A stretch of 51,798 nt of DNA from Fibrobacter sp. (GTDB lineage Bacteria; Fibrobacterota; Chitinivibrionia; Chitinivibrionales; Chitinispirillaceae): the NCBI GenBank assembly GCA_012523595.1, contig JAAYIG010000106.1, positions 1-51,798 on the forward strand, read 5' to 3'. The position numbers were made by a program, and so were the translations under genes. The notes below the pieces were generated by a model that was not told where the DNA came from, did not search any database, and saw nothing but the letters and a program-made list of their open reading frames with translations. Of this stretch, positions 8,685-17,893 are shown piece after piece. The number at the start of each line of letters is the position of its first letter. Position 1 is the first letter of the stretch.

Positions 8685-9101
8685 CTACTCACCCATCACC
8701 TGCACAAAAATGGTTCTGTTTCTTGGACGGTTGTCATGGTCAATTACCACAACCTGCTGCCAGGTCCCCAGCACCAATTGTCCTCTACTGACAGGAACCG
8801 TTATTCCTGGTCCCATCAGTGTCGCACGGATATGAGAGAATCCATTGTCATCTCCCCAGGTTTGTGAATGACGTGAGTGCATTTTTTCTGAGACCAGATC
8901 GTCGAGTTTGTCCCTGACATCCTCTACCAGCGCAGGCTCATACTCGATTGTGCTGATCGAAGCGGTTGATCCAACGACAAAAATCACCGCTGCTCCCTCT
9001 TTGATTTTTGATTCAGATATTACAGATAACACCTTTTCTGTGATATCGCGGATGTCGGAGAAGCCCTTTGTCTGCACATTGAATGATTTGCCGAAAACCA
9101 T
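8685..9101 (-). CDS. yjbQ: YjbQ/UPF0047-family protein (secondary thiamine-phosphate synthase)
   Basis: 138 residues, the full family length. Conserved blocks are STASISTIEYEPALVEDV, the basic HSRHSQTWGDDNGFSHIRA with two or three metal-site histidines, GPGITVPVSRGQLVLGTWQ, and RNRTIFVQVMG at the C-terminus. The family complements thiE mutants in E. coli, but its physiological role is unsettled. AAGGAAG precedes the ATG. The family's usual GPS(V/I) is GPGI here. Confidence 0.9.
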   Translation of the reverse strand: MVFGKSFNVQTKGFSDIRDITEKVLSVISESKIKEGAAVIFVVGSTASISTIEYEPALVEDVRDKLDDLVSEKMHSRHSQTWGDDNGFSHIRATLMGPGITVPVSRGQLVLGTWQQVVVIDHDNRPRNRTIFVQVMGE

Positions 9102-9457
9102 GGTATGCTTCCTTTTTCAGGGATGTGGTCAGGGTTATATCCAGGAAAGAAAATAATTGGTGAACCTATCTTTTGACATCGTGATGGGGTGGAAACCGGC
9201 AGGGGACGGACAATTTTTTTGTTTTTTACATAGGGGATGTTGCAGACAGGTCTTAGGGGTTGTGTTTGGTTTAAACTGTTAAGTTACTGTTTCATCTCTG
9301 GGGTGAGAAAGTGATTTAACCGCTTAATTTTTTTGTGTCACCCCTGAGATGCAATAATGAACCCCTGCCAGGGATAGCATATAAACCAAACTGAAAGTAT
9401 TTTCTTGGGGGCAGAGAGAACTGGGCAGTTTCAATTTTCAGTTTTTGTATCTTCTTT
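9102..9457. other. 356-bp intergenic region upstream of dnaG
   Basis: No coding sequence is recognised. It holds a GGGGACGG motif followed by T tracts (9202-9228), a long nested inverted-repeat structure (9264-9391) and two copies of a dispersed motif, TCACCCCNGAGATG, in opposite orientation. A TTGACA at 9173-9178 has no convincing -10 at proper spacing. Confidence 0.6.
9264..9391. repeat. Nested inverted repeats in the dnaG leader
   Basis: An outer 10-bp perfect pair (gtttggttta at 9264-9273, taaaccaaac at 9382-9391) encloses an inner 14-bp pair (catctctggggtga at 9293-9306, tcacccctgagatg at 9338-9351) with one mismatch. Transcribed, this could form a long stem-loop about 65 bases before dnaG. 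The inner arms belong to a motif also found at 13322-13335 beside the transposase remnant, so a mobile REP/MITE-like origin is as likely as a regulatory one. Confidence 0.6.
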
Positions 9458-11221
9458 ATGGCAATCCGGTTTGATGAATCGATCAAGGAAGAAATCCGTT
9501 CCAGAGCGGATATAGTGGCTGTTGTCAGCCGGTATGTCAATCTGAAACCTTCCGGGCAGACAATGAAGGGGTTGTGCCCGTTTCACAAGGAGAAAACTCC
9601 CTCCTTCCATGTAAATCCCTCCAGAGGGTATTTCCATTGTTTTGGCTGTGGCAAAGGCGGCGATGTATTCACGTTTCTGCAGGAAATAGAGGGGTTGGAT
9701 TTTCCTGAGGCACTAAAGATGCTCGCTCAGGAGACTGGTGTCGAATTACGTCAGTACCAGACTCCATCCCAATCATCAGTGAACAGTGCCATTCAGCTTT
9801 CCAGAACAGAGATGCTTCTTATACATGAGATAGCCGCAAGATTTTTCTACAACAATATCCGCCTCAATCCCAAAGCCGTGGAATACTTCAAATCTCGTAT
9901 GCTCAAGGCTGAAACTGTCAGGGATTTCAATCTGGGGTATGCACAATCGGGATGGTCCTCATTGGTTAATCATTGTCGCAGTAAGGGGATTTCTGAATCA
10001 AAGCTTGTCTCCTGCGGTCTTGCACTGCAGAAAGATGGTGGTGGAGTATATGATCGGTTCCGGGACAGGATCATGTTTTCTCTCTGTGATCTCTCCGGAA
10101 AAGTGATAGGGTTTGCCGGCCGGGGTATGGAGACCAATGCTGTTCCCAAATATCTGAATTCTCCGGAAACTGCCCTTTACAAGAAAAAAGAGTTCCTTTT
10201 TGGCCTGCACAAATCGAGGCTGGCAATAAAGGAAAACGGCTACTGCATGATAGTCGAAGGGTATATGGACTATCTGATCCTTTATCAGGCGGGAATCCGC
10301 AATGTGGTTGCTGTGTCGGGAACTGCTCTTACTCCTGAACACGGTCATTTGCTTCAGCGCTTCACATCAAATGTCCTGCTTCTTTTCGATGGAGACAGTG
10401 CGGGGCAAACCGCAGCGATCAGGGCGGTTTTTGTTCTGGCGCCTTTTAACCTGGATATCTCTATTCTGGTGCTTCCCAATGATGAGGACCCTGATTCCTA
10501 TGTGAGCAAGTACGGAGGAGAAAAGTTTCTTGAAATTGTCAAAGGGGCACGCAACTGGGTCGATTTCATTATTGATAAGATGATGCAGGAGCATGATGCC
10601 AGTACTCCCAGAGGTAAATCAGCGGTGATTTCCGCACTTGAGCCGCTGGTGCAGTCAATTAACGATTCAATAGTCAGACAGAATTTCAAGAAGGAGTTGT
10701 CAGAGCGGTTAAATATCGATGAGAAGCTTGTATATAGCCGCTTTATTAAAGGAGCAAAGAAGAATTCCACAGAAGGGCGTAGCGGCATATTGAGCAGTGA
10801 TGAAGAGTATTTGACATCACTGGAGGGTAGTTTTCTGCGGATCTTATTCACTAAACCGGAGCTTATCAATGAAGCATCGCAATACGTTGCTCCTGAAACA
10901 CTTACGGATGGTGTTTCCGGTGATATATATTCATTGGTACTTGAGGCAAAGAAGCAGGGCGGGAGTTTAGCCGGTCTGGGGGATCGGACAGCTGACCCTG
11001 AAGTTAAGCGCCTAGTATCGTTGTTACTCGTGAAACCGGCTTTACAGGATCATATTCATGAGGAAATGGTTCAGAAAATTATCCACCTTCGCGCCAAGTT
11101 TCTCAGAGCACAGATCCGAAATGTCAAGCTGCAAATGAAGGACGAGCCACAGAGGCGTACTGAACTGCTTGCTCAACTGCAGGATTATTCAAAGCAATTA
11201 AAGGATCTGGACGGGGGATAA
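9458..11221 (+). CDS. dnaG: DNA primase
   Basis: 587 residues. The N-terminal CHC2 zinc finger has C40, H43, C61 and C64 (CPFH ... CFGC). The catalytic core with the TOPRIM domain shows IVEGYMDYL (glutamate) and [10 protein letters not shown] (DxD). A C-terminal helicase-interaction region follows. It synthesises RNA primers for replication at the fork, loading through the DnaB helicase. The stop overlaps the rpoD start by one base (TAATG), the classic dnaG-rpoD arrangement, but without rpsU in front. No clear ribosome-binding site precedes the ATG. Confidence 0.97.
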   Translation: MAIRFDESIKEEIRSRADIVAVVSRYVNLKPSGQTMKGLCPFHKEKTPSFHVNPSRGYFHCFGCGKGGDVFTFLQEIEGLDFPEALKMLAQETGVELRQYQTPSQSSVNSAIQLSRTEMLLIHEIAARFFYNNIRLNPKAVEYFKSRMLKAETVRDFNLGYAQSGWSSLVNHCRSKGISESKLVSCGLALQKDGGGVYDRFRDRIMFSLCDLSGKVIGFAGRGMETNAVPKYLNSPETALYKKKEFLFGLHKSRLAIKENGYCMIVEGYMDYLILYQAGIRNVVAVSGTALTPEHGHLLQRFTSNVLLLFDGDSAGQTAAIRAVFVLAPFNLDISILVLPNDEDPDSYVSKYGGEKFLEIVKGARNWVDFIIDKMMQEHDASTPRGKSAVISALEPLVQSINDSIVRQNFKKELSERLNIDEKLVYSRFIKGAKKNSTEGRSGILSSDEEYLTSLEGSFLRILFTKPELINEASQYVAPETLTDGVSGDIYSLVLEAKKQGGSLAGLGDRTADPEVKRLVSLLLVKPALQDHIHEEMVQKIIHLRAKFLRAQIRNVKLQMKDEPQRRTELLAQLQDYSKQLKDLDGG

Positions 11222-12774
11222 TGATAAGGAAAAAAGAGCCCAGTAAAGTCAGGGAAGTTCCAGGCGATCGCATAACTGTCAGACTTCGTAAGCTGGCCAC
11301 TCTGCAGGGGTTTGTCACAGAGGCACAAATCGAGGAGGTTGCCTCAAGTCCTCAGGACAGGGAACGGATTCAGCAGTTTCTCTCCTCAGAAAATATCCCT
11401 ATCAATAGTTTCGTCAAAGAAAAAATCCCTCTTTACGAAAGACGTACGAGGCGAATCACTGCCAGCCGGCGTTCACCGCGTTACACCGATCCTACCTGGG
11501 TTTATCTTAACAGCGTCGGAAGAGTCCCTCTGCTTTCACGCGGACAGGAAACAGAATATGCCATGCAGATGGAATACGCCCAGGGGAAGCTCTTTGACAT
11601 GGCATTCCGGGGAGAAAGCTCCCTTGAGAGCCTGTATAGAATTGCCGATGAACTCAGACATAATGAACTGGAATGTATTGATGTCCTTCAGATAGATGAG
11701 GATCAGCTTGAGGGTGAAGAGGACTACGAAAACCTGCGAAAAGAATTTCTCAAGATCATCTCACTGATTAAAAGGAAAACGAGTAGTATAGCTGCTTTGA
11801 AGATGGAAATCTCCAAAAACGGAGATAAAAAAGGAGAAATCAAGCAGAAGATTCAGAGCATGCTCGACGATGTAGTTGCCTTGTGCAGACGGCTGCGTCT
11901 GAATTCCAAACAGGTCGAGCTGGTTCTTGACACCTACAAAAGACGGCTAAGAGAAAACGACAGCAATCCTCAGTTGGAAGAGTTTACCCACTGGGAGGAT
12001 ATGCGCAACCAGGCCAAGTGTGCTATCATTGAGGCAAACGTCAGACTCGTGGTAAGTATAGCCAAGAAATACATCTTGAGAGGAATGGAGATTATTGACC
12101 TTATCCAGGAAGGTAATCGGGGGCTGATAAAGGCGGTTGAAAACTTCGATTATCGGAAAGGTTACAAGTTTTCTACCTATGCTACTTGGTGGATCCGTCA
12201 GGCGATCTCCAGGGCTATTAACGATAAGTCCAAAGCGATCAGGATCCCTGCCAACACTCTTGATCTTGTAAACAAGACTGTCAGGCTCTGTAAAAAATGG
12301 GTAATGGAATACGGGTATGAACCCAGCCATGAGGAGCTTGCTGAGGCATTGGGTTGCTCTGTGAGCAAGGTACAGATGGCACTTGAGTATTCGATGGAAC
12401 CGATTTCACTGGACATGGAGATCGGAAACGAGGGCGGCACTACTGTGGGAGAGTATATAGAAGACACTCGTGCCGAAGACCCATCACTTCGCATCTCACT
12501 GATGCATCTCAGGGATCAGATCAAGCAGGTTCTCGATTCTCTTGCTCCAAAAGAGAGGGAGATTGTGACTATGAGATTCGGGCTCGATGATGGACGGATC
12601 AAGACTCTCAAAGAGATAGGTGAGATATTCAATATTTCCCGTGAGCGAGTCCGCCAGATAGAGACAAAGGCTCTCAGCAAGCTTAAACATCCGAGCCGTA
12701 CTCGTCAATTGATGGCCTGGAAGGAGGAGCGTAATGAGACCTTTGCCGAGGAAGGGTATATATCTGAGAGCTGA
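11221..12774 (+). CDS. rpoD: Primary RNA polymerase sigma factor (sigma-70)
   Basis: 517 residues. A short region-1.1-like segment is followed by region 1.2 ([16 protein letters not shown]), a charged non-conserved insert (about 150-250), region 2 ([32 protein letters not shown] and [15 protein letters not shown], the -10 recognition helix), region 3 ([10 protein letters not shown]) and region 4 ([15 protein letters not shown], then the helix-turn-helix [20 protein letters not shown]). It directs housekeeping transcription. It is translationally coupled to dnaG. Confidence 0.96.
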   Translation: MIRKKEPSKVREVPGDRITVRLRKLATLQGFVTEAQIEEVASSPQDRERIQQFLSSENIPINSFVKEKIPLYERRTRRITASRRSPRYTDPTWVYLNSVGRVPLLSRGQETEYAMQMEYAQGKLFDMAFRGESSLESLYRIADELRHNELECIDVLQIDEDQLEGEEDYENLRKEFLKIISLIKRKTSSIAALKMEISKNGDKKGEIKQKIQSMLDDVVALCRRLRLNSKQVELVLDTYKRRLRENDSNPQLEEFTHWEDMRNQAKCAIIEANVRLVVSIAKKYILRGMEIIDLIQEGNRGLIKAVENFDYRKGYKFSTYATWWIRQAISRAINDKSKAIRIPANTLDLVNKTVRLCKKWVMEYGYEPSHEELAEALGCSVSKVQMALEYSMEPISLDMEIGNEGGTTVGEYIEDTRAEDPSLRISLMHLRDQIKQVLDSLAPKEREIVTMRFGLDDGRIKTLKEIGEIFNISRERVRQIETKALSKLKHPSRTRQLMAWKEERNETFAEEGYISES

Positions 12775-12825
12775 AAAGGCACCTGACAAGGGTGTGTTTT
12801 AGTTCTACTCTTTGGGTTGGCTTCT

Positions 12826-12890
12826 GGTTCACCTCAGAGGTGAATTAGAGACATTGTCTTTTGTCATTGGTTCGCCTCGCAGGTGAATTA
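12826..12890. repeat. Two 22-bp palindromic (REP-like) repeats
   Basis: 12826-12847 and 12869-12890 match at 19 of 22 positions and start 43 bases apart. Each contains a small palindrome (TTCACCT-CAG-AGGTGAA and TTCGCCT-CGC-AGGTGAA, the second with one mismatched pair). They resemble REP-type elements and are about 200 bases from the RAYT-like remnant. Confidence 0.6.
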
Positions 12891-13098
12891 TTGAATTAGC
12901 CTCGCAAGACCTCAAACCTGAGTCGTTACCCCCCATCTTTTCCAATTTCACAAGTAATTCCTAAAATCTCCGGGCATAGAACGACCAAATTCCCAGGAGT
13001 AATTCAACCAGAGGTTAAGAAAAGTGAAGTTTTTATAAACAGGTGGGGACGGATATTAACCTGTGTCGCACTTTATGACTTCAATGGAACAGTGTAGC

Positions 13099-13307
13099 CT
13101 ACGTACAAACCATCTCTTTTAGAAAGTCCAGACCATGTATCCTGCAACTCCGGGAGATCATCTTTGAAACCGCAGATCCACTTACTCCCAGATAAGTGGC
13201 CAGATTGATACAGGAAAAACCGAAATGGCTGACTCCAACCAGAGCAAAAAGCTCCCTTGCAGTGGAGATCTCATTCATGCACCAAATCATCTCCGAGACA
13301 AAAAAAC
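13099..13307 (-). pseudogene. C-terminal remnant of a REP-associated (RAYT/Y1-like) transposase
   Basis: The minus strand encodes a 63-residue fragment, extendable upstream without a start codon to RDKSFFVSEMIWC. It reads ARELFALVGVSHFGFSCINLATYLGVSGSAVSKMI, which is like the helix-turn-helix tail of Y1/REP-associated tyrosine transposases (...DFV..VL..A, then ARxLxxYxAVRELGxSGxELAxxLGISxxAVSK). The HUH nuclease part is absent and a stop lies just upstream in frame. Recognition is by eye, not by alignment; an unrelated small HTH protein is the alternative. Confidence 0.5.
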
Positions 13308-13316
13308 TTTTGTCTC
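13295..13316. repeat. 9-bp perfect inverted repeat, 4-base loop
   Basis: gagacaaaa and ttttgtctc are separated by four bases, inside the upstream part of the transposase remnant. A related but looser 'gagaca..tgtct' pair follows the first 22-bp repeat at about 12847. It may be a REP-type hairpin. Confidence 0.5.
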
Positions 13317-13464
13317 TACATCATCTCCGGGGTGAATTGAACCACTGCATCAATTCCTTGATCACAATCGAAAATCGTGATAAAATTGATCTTTCATACT
13401 TGAAATCAGATATATTTATTCAAATCTGCTTTTAACCCGGTGAATTGTTCATGAAGGAAGTGTT

Positions 13465-14802
13465 ATGCCAAAAAGAATTCTGACTGCTGTTATGCTTCTG
13501 TGCTTTCTCACTGCGGTCGTTTCTGCTCAGGAGGCGGGTGTTACCCAAAAGACCAATTTTGCAGTTGTTAACCTGAAACCAGGATCTGGCGTCACTGGTG
13601 GAGAGTGTGAACTGATCACTGACCGGCTGAGGACCGAGATGTTCAATACAGGAAAAGTGAATGTTATGGAACGTTCAGAAATGCAGGAAATCCTTAAAGA
13701 GCAGGGGTTTCAGCATTCAGGCGTCTGCACTGATGATGCCTGTCTTGTGGAAATGGGGCAGATGCTTGGAGTACAGACACTTGTCATCGGGTCGCTCGGT
13801 AAACTGGGATCGATGTTTATGATCAATGTCAGGGCTATCGATGTGCAGACAGCAAAGATTGTAAAAGTGGTATCGGTTGATATCAAGGGTGATATCGAGG
13901 AGCTTGTCGATCATCTGCCGGATATCGCAAGACAGCTTGTGTCATCTAAAGATTCTCTTGCCCCTGCTGCAGTTCCCGAAGAGGAAGTTACACCTGAACC
14001 ACCACAGGATAGTGCTGCCGATACAGTGAGGGAAGAAGTCGTTGTGATTGAGAAACCTGTGGAACAGAAAAAGGATGAGGCCAAAAGTGTCGGGATAAAC
14101 GAGAGAGCGGAAAAGAACCGTAACAGAAGTGGCATAGGGATTCACTTTGAGGTATACGGACAAGTGAGACACATTGTTGATGGCGAATTCAGCGACAGCA
14201 TTATTCTGCTTGTTCCTGTTGACGGTGAAGAGTATTATGATCGATTCGGCAAAGATGTATATACAGATTATTTTCCTGCGACTAAATTCATGTTGAATTT
14301 CAAGATAAAGGCGGGACCGTATTTCAATGTTTTTGTGGGGCCGACTTTCATGTTCGCACATGAGGAATACAGCCGTTCCGGATACCTGGACTATGAATGG
14401 GTTGAGAGGGATTTGAATATCTATTATTACGTGCCATCTGTTCACACCGGATTTGCCTTTGTAAAAAGATGGTTTCCACTTAAGCTCAATATTGGGATAA
14501 ATTTGGATTTTTGCATGCCGATAACTCACTATACCTATGTATTAGAAGGGGATTACCCCTATGTGGATGAGTATGCGACCGATTTCGACTTCTGGACCAG
14601 TTTAGGTTTCAAGGGTGGAATCGAAATTATGGCTGGTAAACATGTAGGGTTCAATCTTGATATCCTGTTTAATTGGTTGAGGTATTCAACTGAATTTGAT
14701 TTTGATGAGTTCGATTTCGGTTTGGCTTCCGAAGATTCGCTTGACCAGGAGATACTGTTCCCTGCCCTGGGAGTCGGGTTCGGAATCAATTTCTATTATT
14801 GA
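13465..14802 (+). CDS. Exported CsgG-like protein with C-terminal membrane/barrel domain
   Basis: 445 residues. A signal peptide ends near AVVSAQ (residue 22). Residues 30-160 resemble the CsgG/HfaB or TolB-N-like nucleotide-free fold: FAVVNLKPGSGVTGGECELITDRLRTEMF, then VMERSEMQEIL and LGVQTLVIGSLGKLGSMFMINVRAID. A Pro/Glu-rich linker (about 175-215) leads to a C-terminal half rich in aromatic alternating strands (YGQVRHIV, YFNVFVGPTFMFAHEEY, FPALGVGFGINFYY) that ends in an aromatic residue, as outer-membrane barrels do. GGAAG precedes the ATG. It probably spans or sits in the outer membrane; the partner is unknown. Confidence 0.7.
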   Translation: MPKRILTAVMLLCFLTAVVSAQEAGVTQKTNFAVVNLKPGSGVTGGECELITDRLRTEMFNTGKVNVMERSEMQEILKEQGFQHSGVCTDDACLVEMGQMLGVQTLVIGSLGKLGSMFMINVRAIDVQTAKIVKVVSVDIKGDIEELVDHLPDIARQLVSSKDSLAPAAVPEEEVTPEPPQDSAADTVREEVVVIEKPVEQKKDEAKSVGINERAEKNRNRSGIGIHFEVYGQVRHIVDGEFSDSIILLVPVDGEEYYDRFGKDVYTDYFPATKFMLNFKIKAGPYFNVFVGPTFMFAHEEYSRSGYLDYEWVERDLNIYYYVPSVHTGFAFVKRWFPLKLNIGINLDFCMPITHYTYVLEGDYPYVDEYATDFDFWTSLGFKGGIEIMAGKHVGFNLDILFNWLRYSTEFDFDEFDFGLASEDSLDQEILFPALGVGFGINFYY

Positions 14803-14878
14803 GCAGTTTGCTTCTGATTTGTTTTCACTGCTGCACTGAGGGCATAAGCCGTAAGCTCAGGCTTTGAAATGAGTGGTT

Positions 14879-17800
14879 ATGAGATTTTGCTTTTTTATTC
14901 TGACGTTCTTTTCTTTGGCATCTGCTTTCAATCATCCTGAAATTGAATGGAAATCTGTATCAACTGAGCATTTCCGAATAAACTTTTATGATGCCACAGA
15001 GCCGGTTGTATACGCGACCTGGAAAATCGCGGAGGAGACTTATCAGGCTCTGATTCAATATTATGGATACGTTTTAAAGGATCGTATCAACATCACTCTT
15101 GCGGATTACGATGACTACAGTAATGGGATGGCTGGGTGGACAGAAGCAAATATTGTGATCTGGGTTCCAGACAGCCGGTTTGATCTGCGAAGCAGCACCA
15201 CATGGCTTCGTAATGTGATCACCCATGAGATGGCACACATTATCAGCTTGGAATCTAAAAAGAAGCTTTTTGGAATTTCTGCTGATTTCAGACTTGAAAC
15301 TCCCGATGAAAGGATCACTGCCGGGACATACTTCGGGAGTATCTCACTTTATCCCGCATGGCTTACCGAGGGGATCGCACAGATTGAGACAGAGCAGATG
15401 GGCCATGATTGCTGGGATTCACGCAGAGAGATGGTTTTAAGGTGTGCGGCTCTTGAGGGGAAGCTTCTTACACTGGAGGAGATGGGGCATTTTAATCATG
15501 ATGCGCTTGGTTCGGAGATGGTCTATAATCAGGGGTTCTCGTTCTGCAAGCATATTCAGATGAAAACCGGTGCAGAAGCGCTGAGGACGATCTTTAAAAT
15601 TGGATCGTCAATGAAAACTAATCTTAATTCTCTTTTCTCCAGCCGTACCGGATATTCCCTTAATCAACTCTACAGGGAATGGGCAGACAGTCTCAAGATG
15701 TTTTATTCTGATCAGGTTGACTATGTTTCTCCGGAGGTGAAAACTATCTGGAACCGCGGCAGGTATAACCTGCTGCCACAAGTCTCTCCGGATGGGAAAA
15801 TCTGGGGGTGGTTGACAAGTGATAAAGATGACGGCTCCAGGACCGATCTTTTATTCGGTTCTTTCGATCAGGCAACCAAACTGAAACGAATCCCTTATGC
15901 GCACAGTTCATTCTGTTTTTCCTCAGATTCAAAAGAGATTTTTTACATCAAATCGCGTAGTCCAAACCGCAACGGATCGTTCTACAATGACATTTACAGC
16001 TACAATCTGGACAGTGGAAGGGAAAAAAGGCTTACAAAGGATGCTCGTGTCTACTCTGTCTCCGCCTCGCCCGATGGAAAGGGCATAGCATGTGTCAGAT
16101 ACAGTAACAGTGTATTCAGTCTGGATATGTTTGACCTCTCCAGTGGAGAATTCCGGAATATTAGCCCTGGTATATCAGGTGAGCCTTTTATGCATCTCTC
16201 TTTCAATCCGTCCGATCCATTGATGCTGGCAGTGAGCAAAATTGTAAACGGAAAATCCAGGATTTTCAGAATGAATCTGGGAAATAGTGAATTCTCTGCT
16301 GTTACCCCTGGAACAGCCCAGGAAGAGGCGCCTCACTGGGCAGAGGATGGGAGAATCTATTTCAGCGCTGATTTCGATGGCACATTCCAGATTTACTCGG
16401 TACTCCCCGATGGGACAGATCTGTTGTGCCACAGTAAAAGCACAGGGGGAGCTTTTTCACCCTTCGGAACCCCCGACAAACAGATCATCTTTTCCAGTTA
16501 CAGCGCGTCCGGGTTTTCAATCGCAAAGCTGAAGCCGGATGCCGTTCCTGTTGATTCTGTTTCCGGGTCAGGATGCTCTTTTCAGCCGCTTCCTGCTCCC
16601 AAAGGTAAAGTCGTTATTGATGCATCTCCATACCACCCCTATAAGCTCAGACCGCAGAGGGAAATGAGAATTGCCGGTCAAGTATACAAAACAAGCAGTC
16701 TCATGACAGGACAGTATCGTTCAGAACCTGATATAACCGAATTCCTCTTCGGTGGATTTATATCAAAAGTACAGTCCGATGCACTTGAAAAGAGTACGCG
16801 ATGGTCGAGTGCCGGTATGGGTGTCTTTGGAAGGCTTTACAATGATAGAGAAGGAATTCAGTATAACAGTTTTTCAATTCCGGAGAAAGAAATTGTTCAG
16901 AAGAACAGGTTTCATGAACTGAAAAGCAGAATTACTGAGCCTGTAAAGGAGCGTGTCAGAAGATATTCCGGAATGAGAAATGATGTGAATTATTTAGAGG
17001 CCACAAGTGCGGAGGATGAAGAAAGCGGCAGTGTACGCTCCGGTGCGGTTCCTGTGATATTTACAGATGTGGGCTGGGAAAACAGAGCCACTTCTGCGAC
17101 TCTGGGGTTGGAATTAGGTGCTCAGATGCAGATGTTTATGCCTGCTTTCATTAATGCAGCAGGTTATTTGAAGTGGCAGCTTGCAAGGGATCTTGAAGCA
17201 GGTATCGCTCCTGAATGTGTGGTCAATGTACCCGCGGGGCTTCTTGCCGGAAGCATTCCTGTTGTGGTGGAGTGGAAAAGAAGCGGGTATGTTAATGAGG
17301 ATATGCAATACAATGGCAGAGACATTACGCAGCTTTCCATAATTGGGGGGCCTGATTTCAGACCTTCTTATTATATTCACCCGGAAGGCGATACGGTAGT
17401 TACTGTACCGAACGGACTGGTTGCCGGAATCAACTTTTACCATGGTTTCCCTCTTGGCAGGTATGGATCACTTCAGCTTTCAAATTATGAGATGGTCAAT
17501 TACGCCAACAGGGAGGTTCTTGATTGGAACGGCATTCTTGATGATCAGTCAAAAACGTACTACAGTTCAAAAACGGGAATCAGCATAGTGCTGCCTCTGG
17601 CACGTGATATCAACAAGGGAAGTGTCTACTACTTTGATGCCATGTATGGTAGTTTCGGATACGATTTCCAGATCTATACTAATGGTCAGTTCTTTGATTC
17701 ACTTTCTGTTTTTACAAGAGAAATTCTTAAAGATCCCTCATATACACCCAGCGCGGCTGTGGGGCATTTTATAAGTTTCAGTCTGGAACTGGGACATATA

Positions 17801-17893
17801 AAATCTTACACTTTCAACCAGCGCTTCAGTGCAGGCTTCAGCTATGAGTTTTTAAGGAAGAGGTATTACTTTTCTCTGGGCGCAGGATTATGA
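14879..17893 (+). CDS. Exported zinc-peptidase-like protein with beta-propeller and C-terminal barrel
   Basis: About 1004 residues from the ATG at 14879; a GTG two codons earlier is possible. A signal peptide (FFILTFFSLASAF) is followed by a peptidase-MA-like domain with HEMAH (about residues 116-120) and a downstream glutamate in WLTEGIAQIE as likely third zinc ligand. A TolB/WD40-type propeller region (VSPDGKIWGWL, FSSDSKEIFYIKS, ASPDGKGIACV, WAEDGRIYFSADFDG) spans about 280-570. The remainder is strand-rich and ends with FSYEFLRKRYYFSLGAGL, like an outer-membrane barrel. It overlaps the glutaminyl cyclase gene by ATGA. Confidence 0.75.
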   Translation: MRFCFFILTFFSLASAFNHPEIEWKSVSTEHFRINFYDATEPVVYATWKIAEETYQALIQYYGYVLKDRINITLADYDDYSNGMAGWTEANIVIWVPDSRFDLRSSTTWLRNVITHEMAHIISLESKKKLFGISADFRLETPDERITAGTYFGSISLYPAWLTEGIAQIETEQMGHDCWDSRREMVLRCAALEGKLLTLEEMGHFNHDALGSEMVYNQGFSFCKHIQMKTGAEALRTIFKIGSSMKTNLNSLFSSRTGYSLNQLYREWADSLKMFYSDQVDYVSPEVKTIWNRGRYNLLPQVSPDGKIWGWLTSDKDDGSRTDLLFGSFDQATKLKRIPYAHSSFCFSSDSKEIFYIKSRSPNRNGSFYNDIYSYNLDSGREKRLTKDARVYSVSASPDGKGIACVRYSNSVFSLDMFDLSSGEFRNISPGISGEPFMHLSFNPSDPLMLAVSKIVNGKSRIFRMNLGNSEFSAVTPGTAQEEAPHWAEDGRIYFSADFDGTFQIYSVLPDGTDLLCHSKSTGGAFSPFGTPDKQIIFSSYSASGFSIAKLKPDAVPVDSVSGSGCSFQPLPAPKGKVVIDASPYHPYKLRPQREMRIAGQVYKTSSLMTGQYRSEPDITEFLFGGFISKVQSDALEKSTRWSSAGMGVFGRLYNDREGIQYNSFSIPEKEIVQKNRFHELKSRITEPVKERVRRYSGMRNDVNYLEATSAEDEESGSVRSGAVPVIFTDVGWENRATSATLGLELGAQMQMFMPAFINAAGYLKWQLARDLEAGIAPECVVNVPAGLLAGSIPVVVEWKRSGYVNEDMQYNGRDITQLSIIGGPDFRPSYYIHPEGDTVVTVPNGLVAGINFYHGFPLGRYGSLQLSNYEMVNYANREVLDWNGILDDQSKTYYSSKTGISIVLPLARDINKGSVYYFDAMYGSFGYDFQIYTNGQFFDSLSVFTREILKDPSYTPSAAVGHFISFSLELGHIKSYTFNQRFSAGFSYEFLRKRYYFSLGAGL

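Larger units (their letters stand above)
12775..13464. other. 690-bp intergenic region with repeats and a transposase remnant
   Basis: Apart from the short minus-strand remnant at 13099-13307, no gene is seen. The region carries two 22-bp palindromic repeats (12826-12847, 12869-12890), a GGGGACGG motif (13045-13052), a perfect 9-bp inverted repeat (13295-13316) and one copy of the TCACCCCNGAGATG motif (13322-13335, minus orientation). It looks like a scar of a REP/RAYT insertion between rpoD and the next gene. Confidence 0.6.

Noticed and set aside
12777-12802. Terminator right after rpoD (gcacc...ggtgt then tttt)
   Set aside because: The stem is only five pairs with a G-U and the T-run is short; not convincing.
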